Assembly: GCF_001640805.2 (NCBI RefSeq)
Contig: NC_066843.1
Location: 8,891,686-8,955,685, forward strand
DNA: 64,000 bases
Direction: 5' to 3'
Source: Lates calcarifer
Taxonomy: Eukaryota > Chordata > Actinopteri > Centropomidae
In this document: piece by piece, positions 42,832-55,000 of the stretch
How positions within the stretch are numbered: position 1 is the stretch's first letter
How the letters are laid out: each line of letters opens with the position of its first letter
Made by a program: the position numbers and the translations under genes
Notes under the pieces: model-generated
Databases searched by the model: none
Seen by the model: only the letters and a program-made list of their open reading frames with translations
What the model was told of the DNA's origin: nothing

Positions 42832-43255
42832 GTGCATGCTTAGTTGCCTTCTACAATTTGTTGCTTTACAAGTTGAGATGAGGATGTTTGAGGCCGTGAC
42901 ATGAAGTTTCTTTTAACAAACACATAAAACACACACACGCAAACACCCACAAATATTCACACCTCTCCCCCATGAAAACACAGCCCATCCTGAAGGTCAG
43001 GTTGATCTGTCACTCTGTCATAAGCCGCTGTCACCGTGACAACAGGCGCCCCGCTGGTTTACACTCCATCACTTAGGTGAGTCAGAAAAACAGGTGGATA
43101 CCAAAGAAGAGGGGGTGGGGGGTGGGGTGAAAAAGGGAAGACAAGAGAGTAGGAAGGGAGAGTTGAAAACAGATGGTGGGAGAAATGCGGGGCTTAATGA
43201 AAAGAAGAATGAGAGATTGAGAAGCAATATAGAGGCAGGGAGAGGTGAGGGACTG

Positions 43256-43272
43256 GGGGGGGGGGGGGGGGG
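43256..43272. repeat. poly(G) run
   Basis: A run of 17 G in a G-rich stretch (43100-43330), capable of G-quadruplex formation on the plus strand. Confidence 0.9.
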
Positions 43273-43814
43273 TGAAAAGGGAGAGAGGGGGGTGACCTCC
43301 AATGCTAGGCAGCAAGGTGAAGCGACCCATTACAGCAGAAGCCAAACAAGCAGGCCAGGACTGAAAGACAGGGAGGGAGAGATTGAGAGCCTCCATCTAT
43401 CCCTACATTCATTTCGAAAAATGGCCCATGGATCAGCATCTGCATGCTCCTTGTGAGTGCCAGTCCGTCACTAGTTTGATGTCTCCCTACCCCCTCCTTG
43501 TATTTATAGCCCCTAAATCATATTTGCCCAACATTCAGTGGGACTGCACGCATTATAACATCCCTGGGTATCTCTGTTGTGGCAATATAGACTTCGTGGC
43601 CCAGGTGACATGCTTTTAAAAGCTCATACAGTCGTACGGTCACGTTCACCGCTCAGCGGAAGAGATGAAGTAGGAATATGGATTTTCGTGTTAAGCCGTC
43701 TAAAATGTTTTTCTTTTTGATGATGCATCTGCTTTGATGTTGCAGGAAAAGTCCTCAGGTTGCTGCAGATGAAATACTGCTGGCATCCCAGCTGTGTTTA
43801 GCGAATCGCCACGG

Positions 43815-43856
43815 GTTAATTGATGTGTAATTGATCTGATTAATTGAGGTGTAATG
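43815..43856. promoter_or_regulatory. cluster of homeodomain-type TAATTGA motifs (candidate enhancer)
   Basis: Three copies of TAATTGA occur within about 40 bases (GTTAATTGA, GTAATTGA, ATTAATTGA), each followed by a similar TGTG, TCTG or GGTG. The spacing is near-regular. Function is an inference from motif density only. Confidence 0.3.
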
Positions 43857-45351
43857 TACCGCGGTGACGTGTCTGGGATCCCACTTGCTGCGGGGGCCTT
43901 GTGTGTGCACATGTATGTATGTGCACACGTTTAGGTGTGCATGTGTGTCTATCTGATACTACAGCGACACAATTAGACGCAGTAGCATCCAGCCAACAAA
44001 TGGAGATTTAATTAGGAGTGAAGACGAAGCGGGAGGCCAGTCAATGGGCAGTAGATTGAATTATCTGGACACACACTCCAGCGGGCAGCACAGACAAATT
44101 CACAGTTGCACACATACTCGCACAAACACACACACACCCTCTCTGTTTGGAATTCTTCCCTGTTTGCCTCACTACTCCTCTGAGTACCTTCCTCTACCTC
44201 TCTGCTATGCCCTGCCTGTCTCAAACTATCTTTCTCTTTTTGATTCCCTCCCCTTTTTTCTCTTCCCATCTTAAGTTTCTCTTCTCTTTTCTGTTTTCCC
44301 CACCACAATAACAGTTTCCTCTCCATATGTTGTGGCAGTCTCTCTGTGCAGGCCTTGATCTCTCTCAATACAGTAGTTTTGAGTCTCTCTTTCTCTCTCC
44401 CTGTGCCTCTCATCAGTTGTCATCTCACTCTCTCTCTTTCCTCCCTCATCCCTTCCTTCTGAGCTTTTCTGTCGCATTGTCTCTCCATCTTCATCATCTC
44501 TCCTTATCCTCTGTCTCCCTCCATCCTCTTGCCCTGCTCTCTCCCTCTCTCTTTAGCACTCTGTTTCTGAGTCACTAGCAGTATATTGTATGGCGTGCCG
44601 AGGGACGTGTCTGTGATATCCAGGAGCCTAATTAGCAAGTCCAGCCCCTGGCAGAGAACACGGCACGCAGAGGAGCACAGGCACAAGGCCTGGTGTCAAT
44701 TAATGAGACCTCACACACCCACAGCCACCATTACACGCCCTCAGCAGCATCAAGTCTCTAGTCAGCTCAGCCTTGTCCGATGAACAGTGGGGAGAGACCA
44801 CAGCTGAACAACTGTAGCTAGATGTAAGAAAGTTATGTCTTTAATCACCTAGGGATCGTCATAGCTTTGTAAAAGATAAGGCAGGGATTCTAGTCTGACT
44901 TTATGGCACTCAAATAAGATTTATGTCTCACAGCAGCGAGCTGTGAGCATATTCGTGGAGCCAAACAGATCAATGTATCAACTTAGAAATGTAAGCCAGA
45001 CATTGTGGCAATTTCATACTTTCTAAGGACGAGATATACAAAATTGTTTTGTCTTAAGGAAGTGAGGTTTGGAGAGCTATTATGGGTAGAACACAATGGG
45101 AAATCATCCAGGCTTCCCGCTCGTCGTAGCGCGCGTGACTGACATCACAGTGTTATTTCCCAGGTGTGACAGACGGCTTCCACGATTTGGAGGAAGAAGT
45201 AAGGTTTTTTGCATGCCAGATCACATAGACGTCTCTTTCCGACTCTCCTCTTTTCTCTTTACACAGGGGAGAAGGGAGATGGCAGTGGGTGGGGGAGAAA
45301 ATAGGTACAAATTTTCACTTGATCTTTGTGAGAGCTAATTGACATTGTTTG

Positions 45352-45373
45352 AAAAAAAAAAGGGGGGGGGGGG
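45352..45373. repeat. A-run followed by G-run
   Basis: About ten A followed by about twelve G. Confidence 0.9.
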
Positions 45374-45624
45374 TCAACACAAAACAGATAAACGACAGTA
45401 AGCGGTAGAAAAAGGAAGTAAGAAAAAAACAACAACGAGAGCAGCATTGGGAATGGGAGGCGGGCAGCTTTTTCTCAAGGCATGAGAAGGTTGGAAATAG
45501 GCCTAAGTGAATTTAGAAAGTAGGGCAAAGACTAATGGAGGAAAATAAACAAACGCGCTGAAATGTGAATTCCACAGGGCCCCGGGTCATTAGAGTTAAT
45601 ACTGCGCGCTATGCCATCTGCCGT

Positions 45625-45664
45625 GATTGTTTACACTAGGCTGGATAATTAGATCCTAATTAGT
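45625..45664. promoter_or_regulatory. FOX plus homeodomain motif group (candidate enhancer)
   Basis: A forkhead-type TTGTTTACA is followed by ATAATTAGAT and the palindrome CTAATTAG within 40 bases. It lies in intron 1 in sequence of low simple-repeat content. Conservation could not be tested. Confidence 0.3.
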
Positions 45665-46638
45665 AGATGGTATGGTGGGGGAAACATTATTTCACACGCA
45701 CTGAGATGGAGATGATCAGATGCACCTGCAATGCTGCGCTTGCCCGTCCATCCTGGGACCTCTGCGGGTAGCTCCATGAAGACGTAGCTATCCGACAGGT
45801 CTTGATTTAATTGCTTGATGCACCAGGCAGAATCTGGATCCTTCCTTTCCACCATTAACATATAGATAGAGTTGTACTTTTTTTGGAGGAGAGAGTCATC
45901 ATTGCTCTTGACATTCTAAAAACCTGTCTGCTCCTTGTTCTCCTTTATCCTTCATATTGTACGATGTGTGCGCGCAGACGTGCACCTACCCACGGAAATG
46001 TGTGCGAATACCCTCATCCCTGTGTGTTTGTGACTGTGTGTCTTTAAGATACAGACACCAGAATATTATCAGGCAAAATGCATGGTCTCAAACTGCCATG
46101 TCCCATCCGTGCTTTTCTCCCCAGCCGATCCCTTTGAATCTCTGAATTGGAGAGATACCACTGGCATGCTAATAGTGTTTTGCTAGGTGCGAGGTATCAG
46201 GGCGCCTGCCGTTGTAATATATGCGTGTGGAATGGCTGGTGATTGTGATTCTTATCAGTGTGGCAGAGTGCATGGGCGCCAAGCAGTGAGTGGCAGGGGC
46301 TGGCAGTAAATGCTAATGGCAGAGAGCAGCTGACAGAGAAAAGAATTATTATCTCCCTTCATTACATTTACACGGCCTGCCTGTCTGTCTCCCTTCCTTC
46401 TTCTGGGCCCAGGCGTGAACAGCAATCACTGCTGGCAATGCTTTATTTACCTGTTTTGCAGAAGACAAACACCTTCTTTGGTGTCAATGCATCATCCACT
46501 CAGGGAGTAGAATCTCAGGGGTTTCTCACATTGACAATACGTCACACAGATTCAATTACACGTGAGCCAGAATGAGTCTTTGGTGGCTAAGAGGTAGAGA
46601 TGATAGATGACTAGACTGTATGGAGGATGGAATAGGTG

Positions 46639-46657
46639 TTTTTTTTTTTTTTTTTTT
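46639..46657. repeat. poly(T) run
   Basis: About 19 T. Confidence 0.9.
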
Positions 46658-47120
46658 CATTTTTTCTAATTTTGGTGGAGATTGGGAGTGATGTGCAGCA
46701 GGATCATCACCTTTGTGATCAGGGCAGCCTGTGGGAGCACCGAGTCCCTGTTCCTAATTGGGACCTCTGGAGTGTGAAAGCTGACAGAATGGAGCTTGTC
46801 ACATCACTGCCTCTCTCAACTACATTACGGAGAGGCCCTCTGACCACTATTTTCTCCCATCATCCATGCTAGAGCACCAAGTCTTGCTCGGTGATGGTGC
46901 GATAGCCACCCCATCACCCCCCCAAAAATCACTTCCTCTGTGGAACCTCAAAGCCGCCAGCCTCCAATCCAACATCCCGCCGGGCCACATCTCTGACCTC
47001 TGAGGCATCCGCGCAGACAGGAGTGGCTTCTTTGCCCGTTCCTGCCTCTGAAGTACACACATGCCCTCAAAACAGGAGGAATGACAGAGGAGGAGCACGG
47101 CTCTGTGGCAGTGCATGTGG

Positions 47121-47148
47121 CGTGTGTGTGTGTGTGTGTGTGTGTGTG
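47121..47148. repeat. GT microsatellite
   Basis: About 14 GT units. Confidence 0.93.
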
Positions 47149-47597
47149 AAGACAGGCAGCCTGCACTACGCCAGGAGGCAGACAAAGATCTGAACGCCCT
47201 GACATTATGCTAATGGGAGCGTTTGGCTGGTTCTTACATGACTTCACACCACATTGTTCACTCAATTATCAGATACTGTAACGGGTGCTGAGTGAGAAGC
47301 AACTCAAACAAAGAAGGAAGTTAAGTCAGTGATACTAATTGTTGTGCTCTCTCCACACTATCCTTTAGGATGGTTTAGTGCGAGAAAACAAGCCTTGTTA
47401 AAACCGGGTGTGCATAATTACATCCTATGTGAGTACTAAGAAATTATTCATGCTTAAGAATTAAATTACTGAATAATGATTAGATGCTTACTCTGACAGA
47501 CCACACCAAAACATTAAAGATGAGTCTATTGCTCTTGTTAATCTAAATACACTACTTACAATAACAAAGTGGAAGATCTGTCTTCTATATTTGACAA

Positions 47598-47905
47598 TAT
47601 GTGAGCTGTGGCTCAGGAGGTAGAGCAGTCGCTCACCAATCAAAAGGTCGGTGGTTCGATTCCCGGCTCCTCCAGTCTGCGTGCCGAAGTATCCTTGGGC
47701 AAGATACTGAACCCCAAATTGCCTCCGATGTGTGTTATCGGTGTGTGAATGTGTGTGTCTGTGTTAGAAAGCACTTACATTGTATATAGAACAAGTGCTG
47801 TATGAATGTGTGTGTGCAAATGGGTGAATGTGATCTGTAGTGTGAAGCCCTTTGAGTGGTCGAAACACAGAAAGCACTACATGACTACAGTCCATTTACC
47901 ATACA
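47598..47905 (+). mobile_element. tRNA-derived SINE
   Basis: The head has an RNA polymerase III A-box-like TGGCTCAGGAGG and an exact B box GGTTCGATTCC about 35 bases later. The body continues CCTTGGGCAAGATACTGAAC, then CCCAAATTGCCTCC, GTGTGAAGCCCTTTGAGTGG and GAAAGCACTACATGACTACA, ending TCCATTTACC. This head, body and tail order is that of a SINE family very common in percomorph fishes. It is not an intact tRNA gene. Confidence 0.8.
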
Positions 47906-48645
47906 TACAATCAAATTCTCAGTGTACTTTATCACCCTCTTCCTGTCATCTGTTCTCGTCCTGATTAGTGTAACAGGTCCACATTTTTGCTTGTAAAGAT
48001 TGTGTCATTTTGATCTAAAAATTGCAAGCTGCCTTACAAGAAAACCATACCCTTTAATCAATAGTTATCATAGCAATGGCACAAACTACAGCTTGGAGCC
48101 ATGCGCCAACAATGCCATCTAATATATGAGGTTAATGATGTTTGTTCTAATTATATTCTTAAGCTTGCACTCAAGCTAACATCCCTTCCAGTGTTACTGT
48201 GGTGATGCTGGCAAGGTTGCTTGCTTTCATCTGAGTTGGGAGCAAAGATTATGAACCTTGCTAGAAGGGAAAATCAACCCTGTGCGATCAATGGTTCAAA
48301 CCTTTGACTCTCTGTGCCCCAATATGTCCATTTCATATCCAGGAAAATGTGAAGTATGGGAAGGTGTAAAGAAGTTTTGAATTTGTGAAAGTACAAAACC
48401 AAGGTTAGCTCTATTTTTTGACACGGTCTTATACATATGCAAGAGCCCTTTATAGGAAAAAAAGGAATTACAACCACAGCAATTTTAGTCTTCACACAAT
48501 GTCAGGTATATCCTGGAGGTTATCGTTAGAAATTACATAAATTTAAATAGGAACACCATCTCCCATTGGGTTAATGTATTCAGAGAGCATTTTTTGCTGC
48601 TGTGTTATTGAAATGTTCCCACCACTGCTCTTAACACACCAGTGT

Positions 48646-48664
48646 AAAAAAAAAAAAAAAAAAA
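48646..48664. repeat. poly(A) run
   Basis: About 19 A, with no recognisable retroposon body next to it. Confidence 0.9.
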
Positions 48665-49595
48665 TCATGTTGGTAATTTTCTGAACTTTCTCCGCCTCTA
48701 AGGACCTACAAAGCGGAGGCATTGACTGTTGTTGGCTGCAATCTCACATTGAAATATGTGCGAACGATCAAGCGGATATGGCATAATGTTACTGGCGCCC
48801 AAGCAACGGCATGAGTGATTTGAAGGCTTAATGCGGCCCTCCACACCACACAGAGTTATAGCCTGTGATTTGCATCATAAACGTCTGTTCAATTTCCACT
48901 TTTGGAAATGAATATCACTAAATGACAACCTGACAGGGAGCCAAATGGGGGGAGGGAGGAGTGACACTTTTTCCACGTTCGAATTTTCCACCCATGATGG
49001 GACCTAATTCCATATTACTACATCTATAAGCCGTGCATAAATACACATCAAATAGCGTTTTTTTCAAGCCTCATAATCCCTGGATAATCTTCATCTACAA
49101 TATGAGCAGCACTAAATTGGAGGGAAGATTCACAAATGAACATATTTACATCAGTCCCATTAGTGAGACACTGAGGAGATACTGCTCAGATATCTGCTGC
49201 TGCTTTGAAATGCCTGTAGGCACTTAAGAATTTTATTAGAGGCACTTTAATGCTCACCGTGCTATGGTAAGTAATGTGCTTTAATACACATATAATGCAG
49301 TGGATTAGAAGTCTGGATATTAATAAATCATCTGTTTTATTTATTACTGCTCTTTTACCATAGCAAGTAAATGACATGTTTAATCTCTGTCATGGATTCA
49401 AGGGCTTTTTGTGCTTTCCTGAGTGTGTGTATATGTGTGTTTGCATTTGTGTGTGTATTTAAAATCTGAGCTGTCTGCATACTTGTTGTCCTCTATGTAC
49501 AGTAAATGCAGATGTTTGTGAGTGTACAGTAGATGTTATCTTGTGTCTTCACGTGAGAGTCTGCATTAATAATTATTTTCATGATACGTGCTTCT

Positions 49596-49598
<3 letters not shown>

Positions 49599-49634
<36 letters not shown>
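49599..49634. repeat. GT microsatellite
   Basis: About 18 GT units. Confidence 0.95.
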
Positions 49635-49636
<2 letters not shown>

Positions 49637-51878
49637 TCTCTCTAGTGGCATGATCCACGTATATTTGAATTCTTCATCAGATTAAAGAGATGTGCTATGT
49701 ACTCCACAGTCCCTTAATGACACATAGATCAAAGCTCATCATGTTCCTGGCTGAGTTGAGGGGGATCATTAGCGGTGGGTCAACAGGGCATCATTAACCA
49801 GCATGCTACCCTTGCAGCGTGTTTACTATGCTCAGAGTCTTAATGCATGTGTGCGTATACCTGTGTGTGTGTGCACGTGCCCGTACGCGATCATCAAATG
49901 CATCCATACTGCTCTCTGATCTCCGCACAGTGTGTGGGAGGAACACAGGTCTCTCCTGTGGCCCATTTCCCCACAGACAAATGCCGCTCCAGCAGTGAGA
50001 GCTAGCCTCATCTATTGTACCTCCTGCCTCCATCAACTCACTTTCCATCTATTACGACCCAACAGGATGATCTTCATGGCTGAAGCTCATTGTAAAGCCC
50101 TAGCCTTGCTGATTCAATAGGCTCTGGAGGGTTCTGACAATGACCAATTCACTCATGACTATTATTCATCACAAAACCTTTCCAGCTCTCCAATTGAATC
50201 CACCACCCACCTTTCCTACTCTGTTTGGTATGCTGTAACAATCCATCACTTCCAAATGCTGTGTTGCCCCTACCGAACGTACCATGCGCACACAAAAACA
50301 CGCGCACACACACATCACTTTTCTCTTACAACTCCACTGAACAAACTCCTTCTCACCTCAGAAATTGCTATTTTGGTGCAGGGCTATTCCTTCTCTCAGC
50401 AGTTTCACATAAATTCTTTCTCTTTTTTACAAACACTCCCTCCTGGCTCTCTTCTACCATCCACCCCTCTCAACCACAAACAGCTCTTTTCCACTGCCAA
50501 CTTTGTCTCTCTCCCTCCCTCTCTCACCTTCAGATGCCACTCATCCGCTGCCTCCATGCCTGACTGCTTTGACAGGCCTGGGATTTCAGGCGAGGGGGAT
50601 TTGATCCCCCCATGGAGTGGAGCTCTGGCAGTGGGGTCCACTCTCCAACCGCCCGGTTGCAGAGCCCTGAGCCACCGATTAAAAAGTCATGAAGGCTTTT
50701 AGGGGCATGCAGGGCTGCAGTTTCCCACTCCGATTGGCTGCCTGAAAATAGTCTTTGTGTTCCTGAGACAACAGCGGAATATGCAGGACTGGGGGGAGTT
50801 TGAGGAGATGTGGGTTAACAAAGCAGCACTGCGTGGGCCACCTTGCTCTCCCCTGTGCTCTTAAGAAGCACTCTCTCGGCCCCGCGCTTCCTCAGATTAG
50901 ATGAAACACCCACTGTCTATATCCACTGTACATCATTGGCCCCTATACGAGCATTGTGTATAGGCTTTATGAGTGTGAGACAACAGCTCTTTTAAAGCAG
51001 TGGCCCTTCTTCCTTCCTTCCCTTCCATCATGCAGATATTAGCTTTTTCAAACAAGGGTCATCCAAGGTCAGGCCCTTTAAACCTTACAACAAAACACAT
51101 CTGTCATCCTCTGTGTTTGGCTTTGTATCGATGCCTTCTTTAGAGATGAATAAATGGACTGATGAGAATGGCAGTGAGCTAGCATATCATCAAACCTGTA
51201 TGGCTTGCTTTCAGAACCCCGGCACACAAATCAAGAGGGTGGCCATTTGCCTCATAATGGCTGACAACGACAGGTCGTATACAGCAATGCATGTGTGAAA
51301 CAAGACCTTAATGTGCTGTGAAAAAAAAACACTGGCCTCCAAGCATTAGTTTCGTCTTACCAACAGCAACCATCCATACGATTGTCACAAATAGCAGGCA
51401 GCCACTAATGGAATCAATAAAGCCGTGCAAATATTTACAGGACAAGAGAGCCTCAAGGCAATCAATTCCAATCTATAGGACGATGGAAGGTTCTACTGTG
51501 GCTGTGTTTCAGGTTAGAAAAATCAATAAAGTCAGCTTTGGAAACAGAAGGAAAAAAATAAATAACAACCTTATTGCGACGGCACCACTCACTCCTTCAC
51601 TCAGGTTTTCTCCCCCCTTCCATCATCCTGACCCTTGTGTTGGTTCTTCCTTTCTCTCTTTTTCTTTTTCTTTTTCACCATCCCTCCCTGCAGTCGTCCA
51701 AGTTTGACATCACCGGCTGCGCCTCCCAGCAGGTATCAGGAACCACGGGGACTGCATCCAGCGAGGTAGTGCGAGACAGCTTTTGAAGAAGGGAGCAGCT
51801 AGTGGATGTGACAGGCTGTTGAAAGCCTGGGAGATAACAGCATCTGCTTCTGGAAGTCTTAACAGGTAGAAAGGTAAA

Positions 51879-51900
51879 GTGTGTGTGTGTGTGTGTGTGT
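51879..51900. repeat. GT microsatellite
   Basis: About 11 GT units, followed by a G-rich stretch to about 51957. Confidence 0.93.
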
Positions 51901-52466
51901 CTGTGGGGAGGGTGGTGTGGGGTGGAGGGGGGGTGGGCAGAGGGGTGAGAGGGGGCCAGGCAAATTCTCCGGATAATAGGATATGAAAACAATGTTGCTC
52001 GGTTTCTGCATACATCGGGAGGCAGGCTGAGCGACGGAAAAAAGTGAAGCGTTGAAGCAGCGCAGAGAATGAAAAGTAGGGTATATTAAAAACAGATTGC
52101 TTCCATTTCTCTCTGGGGGCAGATTTTTTTATGCACAAGGTTGTAATCCCTAGTTTATGTTCTGTAGTAACTAGCTCGATAAAATACATCAACCCAGCAC
52201 ATAAAAAGTGAATAAAATGGAGTATATAAAAGTGTGTCAGGGCGGCAGGAAGCTATAGAAGTCAAGACCGCCCAGAGTGAATGCTGATTTATTGATGCAT
52301 TGATGCCTGGTAGTGCATTGACGAGTTCAGCAACTTCTGATAAATAGGCGATAATGTCAGACATTTCTCTGGCAGGCACGCAGTTACCAGGCCTCATGCA
52401 GCTCCTCCGGTCTCCAGCCTAATGATCAGGTAGTTGGAGGGAGAGGATGAAGGCAGTAGAAAGAGG

Positions 52467-52488
52467 CTCTCTCTCTCTCTCTCTCTCT
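52467..52488. repeat. CT microsatellite
   Basis: About 11 CT units. Confidence 0.93.
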
Positions 52489-53139
52489 GATGCCACTTGC
52501 TGTGTTTTCGCTCTCTCATGCACAACGCTCCTAGAGAGAACGATCAGACGGCGCTACAGCTTCTGCCAGCGGCTATCGGTGTCTCTTTAATAACTCCACC
52601 TCCCTTCCGTGGTAACATACATTTTATGGGGAAAAAAAAACTTTGTGTGTGTGTGTTCACTAGCCACACCCTGACACCTGGTAGTGGCATAAACAGACCA
52701 TTCTAAATTGCTTGAAGGCTGTACAAACCGTAGCCTCATAAGGGCATACAACAAGCGTATGGTTAGCAGCAGAGCCACACGTCACATATCACGGAGAATT
52801 CCACTGCCCCAGGGCTTCAAAACCTAAGTACCTGGCGACCGCTTCATCACCTAAAGTGCCTGCCTCGGAGTGTGTGTATATATGTGTAACAGTGCAGATA
52901 AATCAGGCAGATATCTGCATAAATCAACTGTTCCACCATGGTGTATGTTTTGCACTCTATGCATCATGCAGATATGAATACTGCATGGTCCACACTCTGA
53001 AAAATGACTGTATCCTCATCTGATAGATATTTCACAGCATGGCTCAATTAATTGAATTTTTCAACTGAGCTGTGAGAGAAATCCATAAAACAGATCAAAC
53101 CGAAAATGCACTGGACACAAAGTGTGTGTGCCGGGTTTG

Positions 53140-53141
53140 TT

Positions 53142-53176
<35 letters not shown>
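53140..53176. repeat. GT/GA compound microsatellite
   Basis: GT units followed by about 10 GA units. Confidence 0.92.
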
Positions 53177-54939
53177 CAGAGCAAAAAGGAGAGAGACACA
53201 GAGAAGAAGAGAGAGGCTGACCGCACAAACTTGAGGGCCCACTTGGCAAAGCTTATGTGGTTCTGACTGCCAACTTGCGAAAAATGTCAATTACTCTCCC
53301 TACATCTAAAACTTTTATGAAGGCTTCTAGGCTGTATCAAAGCCTTCCACCTCACCAGCTCACTCAAAAATGTTTTCTCTCAGAGAAAATCAGCTTTAAT
53401 TATTGAAAACGTGGCTTCAAGTTTATTAGTGTTTTTCAGGACTTCCTTCAAATTGCTGTCCAAGGCGCTGTTGTGCATATCAAAATTATCTTATTGATTC
53501 TTCCATGTTGCAAACAGACAGACTGTCAAAAACATCAGATTTGTTGCCTTCAGTGGAAGGCTTGTGATGCATTACAAAGACAACTGTTCACACACACACA
53601 GAGGAAACGTGTAATAGCAAATACAGATATGATTCTGGAAGGAAATGAGAATCAAACAGAGAAACAAGAGGTTGAGACACACCCCTTATCTTAGAAAACC
53701 AGCAGAAGGGAGAAAAACAGAGGATGAGAATAAATGAGGATGAGCGAGTGATGATGCTGATGATCAAAGCGTGGTGATAGCAGGTGGTTTGTTAGTTGAC
53801 CATACAATGAATCAGATCACCTGGCCCCACTGTGAACTGACCCAGCACCAGTCTCCCAAGCAGAGAGCTGTATATCTTTCCCAGCAGTACATCAGACAGA
53901 CGGAGAAACAGACAGCCCTGATCTTTCTACTTCCATAAGCAACACTCTTTTTAATCCCTCCTGGATCAAAGGAGGCAGCAAGCTTTGCCTCCCTTTCATT
54001 AGGGAGGAATAGAAGACTATGCGGAAACCCTCCCTCTTCTCCAGGACTGAACGGCCAGGTTTGATCAATCAATAGCAGTCCACTAGCTCTGGCCTAAGTG
54101 CCCCTGCTCTAATCACTCTCCTCTGAAAAATGGAGGATGAGGTGGTAGGACCAGAAACAGAGCCACATAAACTTTCATCAAAACAGTCTTTGGTCCGGGG
54201 AACGAGTCAAATTATACTGTGCTTTGTTATGTTCTGTTCCAGCAGAAAATCTGCAGCCTGACGAACACAGCCTCAGTACTTAAGTCCCATCGCTCAAAAC
54301 ATGAAAGTCTGAACGATGGTGAAAGGACAGAATAGGGATCAGCCAGGCTGACAGAGTGGCTAAGTACAACTGGGCTGCTGTCTGACTTTGCCATTGTTGT
54401 TCACTAGTGGAACGTAATCTTCTTAATCACGAGCTAAACCTGCAGAACAATTGACCCATTTTCATATGTGGCTTCTTATCTCTGAATGCGTGCCCATATC
54501 TCATTTAGAAGTGTTAGAAATCCCCATTCAATCTAGGTGATCTGTTCTCACCAACCTGCCTCCACATTCCTCTAATCCACTCTGATCTAATCCAACGCAT
54601 ATCAGCCAGAGAATGTTGTGTTTCTATGTCAAGTAGTCAAGTTCTGCTGTGCTTAACACTGTTGGGATTCACAAAAATAATACTCACCCACCGATTCACT
54701 ACTCTTGTATGTATTTGAGCTTGTTCTCTTAACCTGTTACATCCGGGCAGTGTAAAGCAGGCTGGACTGGTTGTTGATTTTTCAAATATTCCCAGTACTA
54801 ACTGATAAAAGTAAATTTTCAGTATTATCTTAGAGATATTTTGTCACTTTAATTAAAAAAGGCTTATGTTCAGGCTAAAAGTCATCATCAGATGTAAGCT
54901 CACATTTAAGATTGGATTAATGGGTTCAACCCCAAATAA

Positions 54940-55000
54940 GAAAAGTCAAGTCGAACTTATTTGTGCGGTGCTAAATCACATGAGTCTCAAAGAGCCACGC
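54940..55000 (-). repeat. possible LINE/SINE tail fragment
   Basis: Reads GTCAAGTCGAACTTATTTGT, then GCGGTGCTAAATCACA. This resembles the complement of the common fish retroelement end that reads GTGCTATATAAATAAACTTGACTTG. It is short and diverged. Confidence 0.4.

Noticed and set aside
47603..47675. Possible functional tRNA gene
   Set aside because: A and B boxes are present, but a paired acceptor stem is not evident and the sequence continues into a SINE body and tail.
50225..50702. Overlapping plus-strand open frames of 112 and 148 residues
   Set aside because: Low-complexity Ser/Pro/His sequence in intron 1 with no family resemblance.
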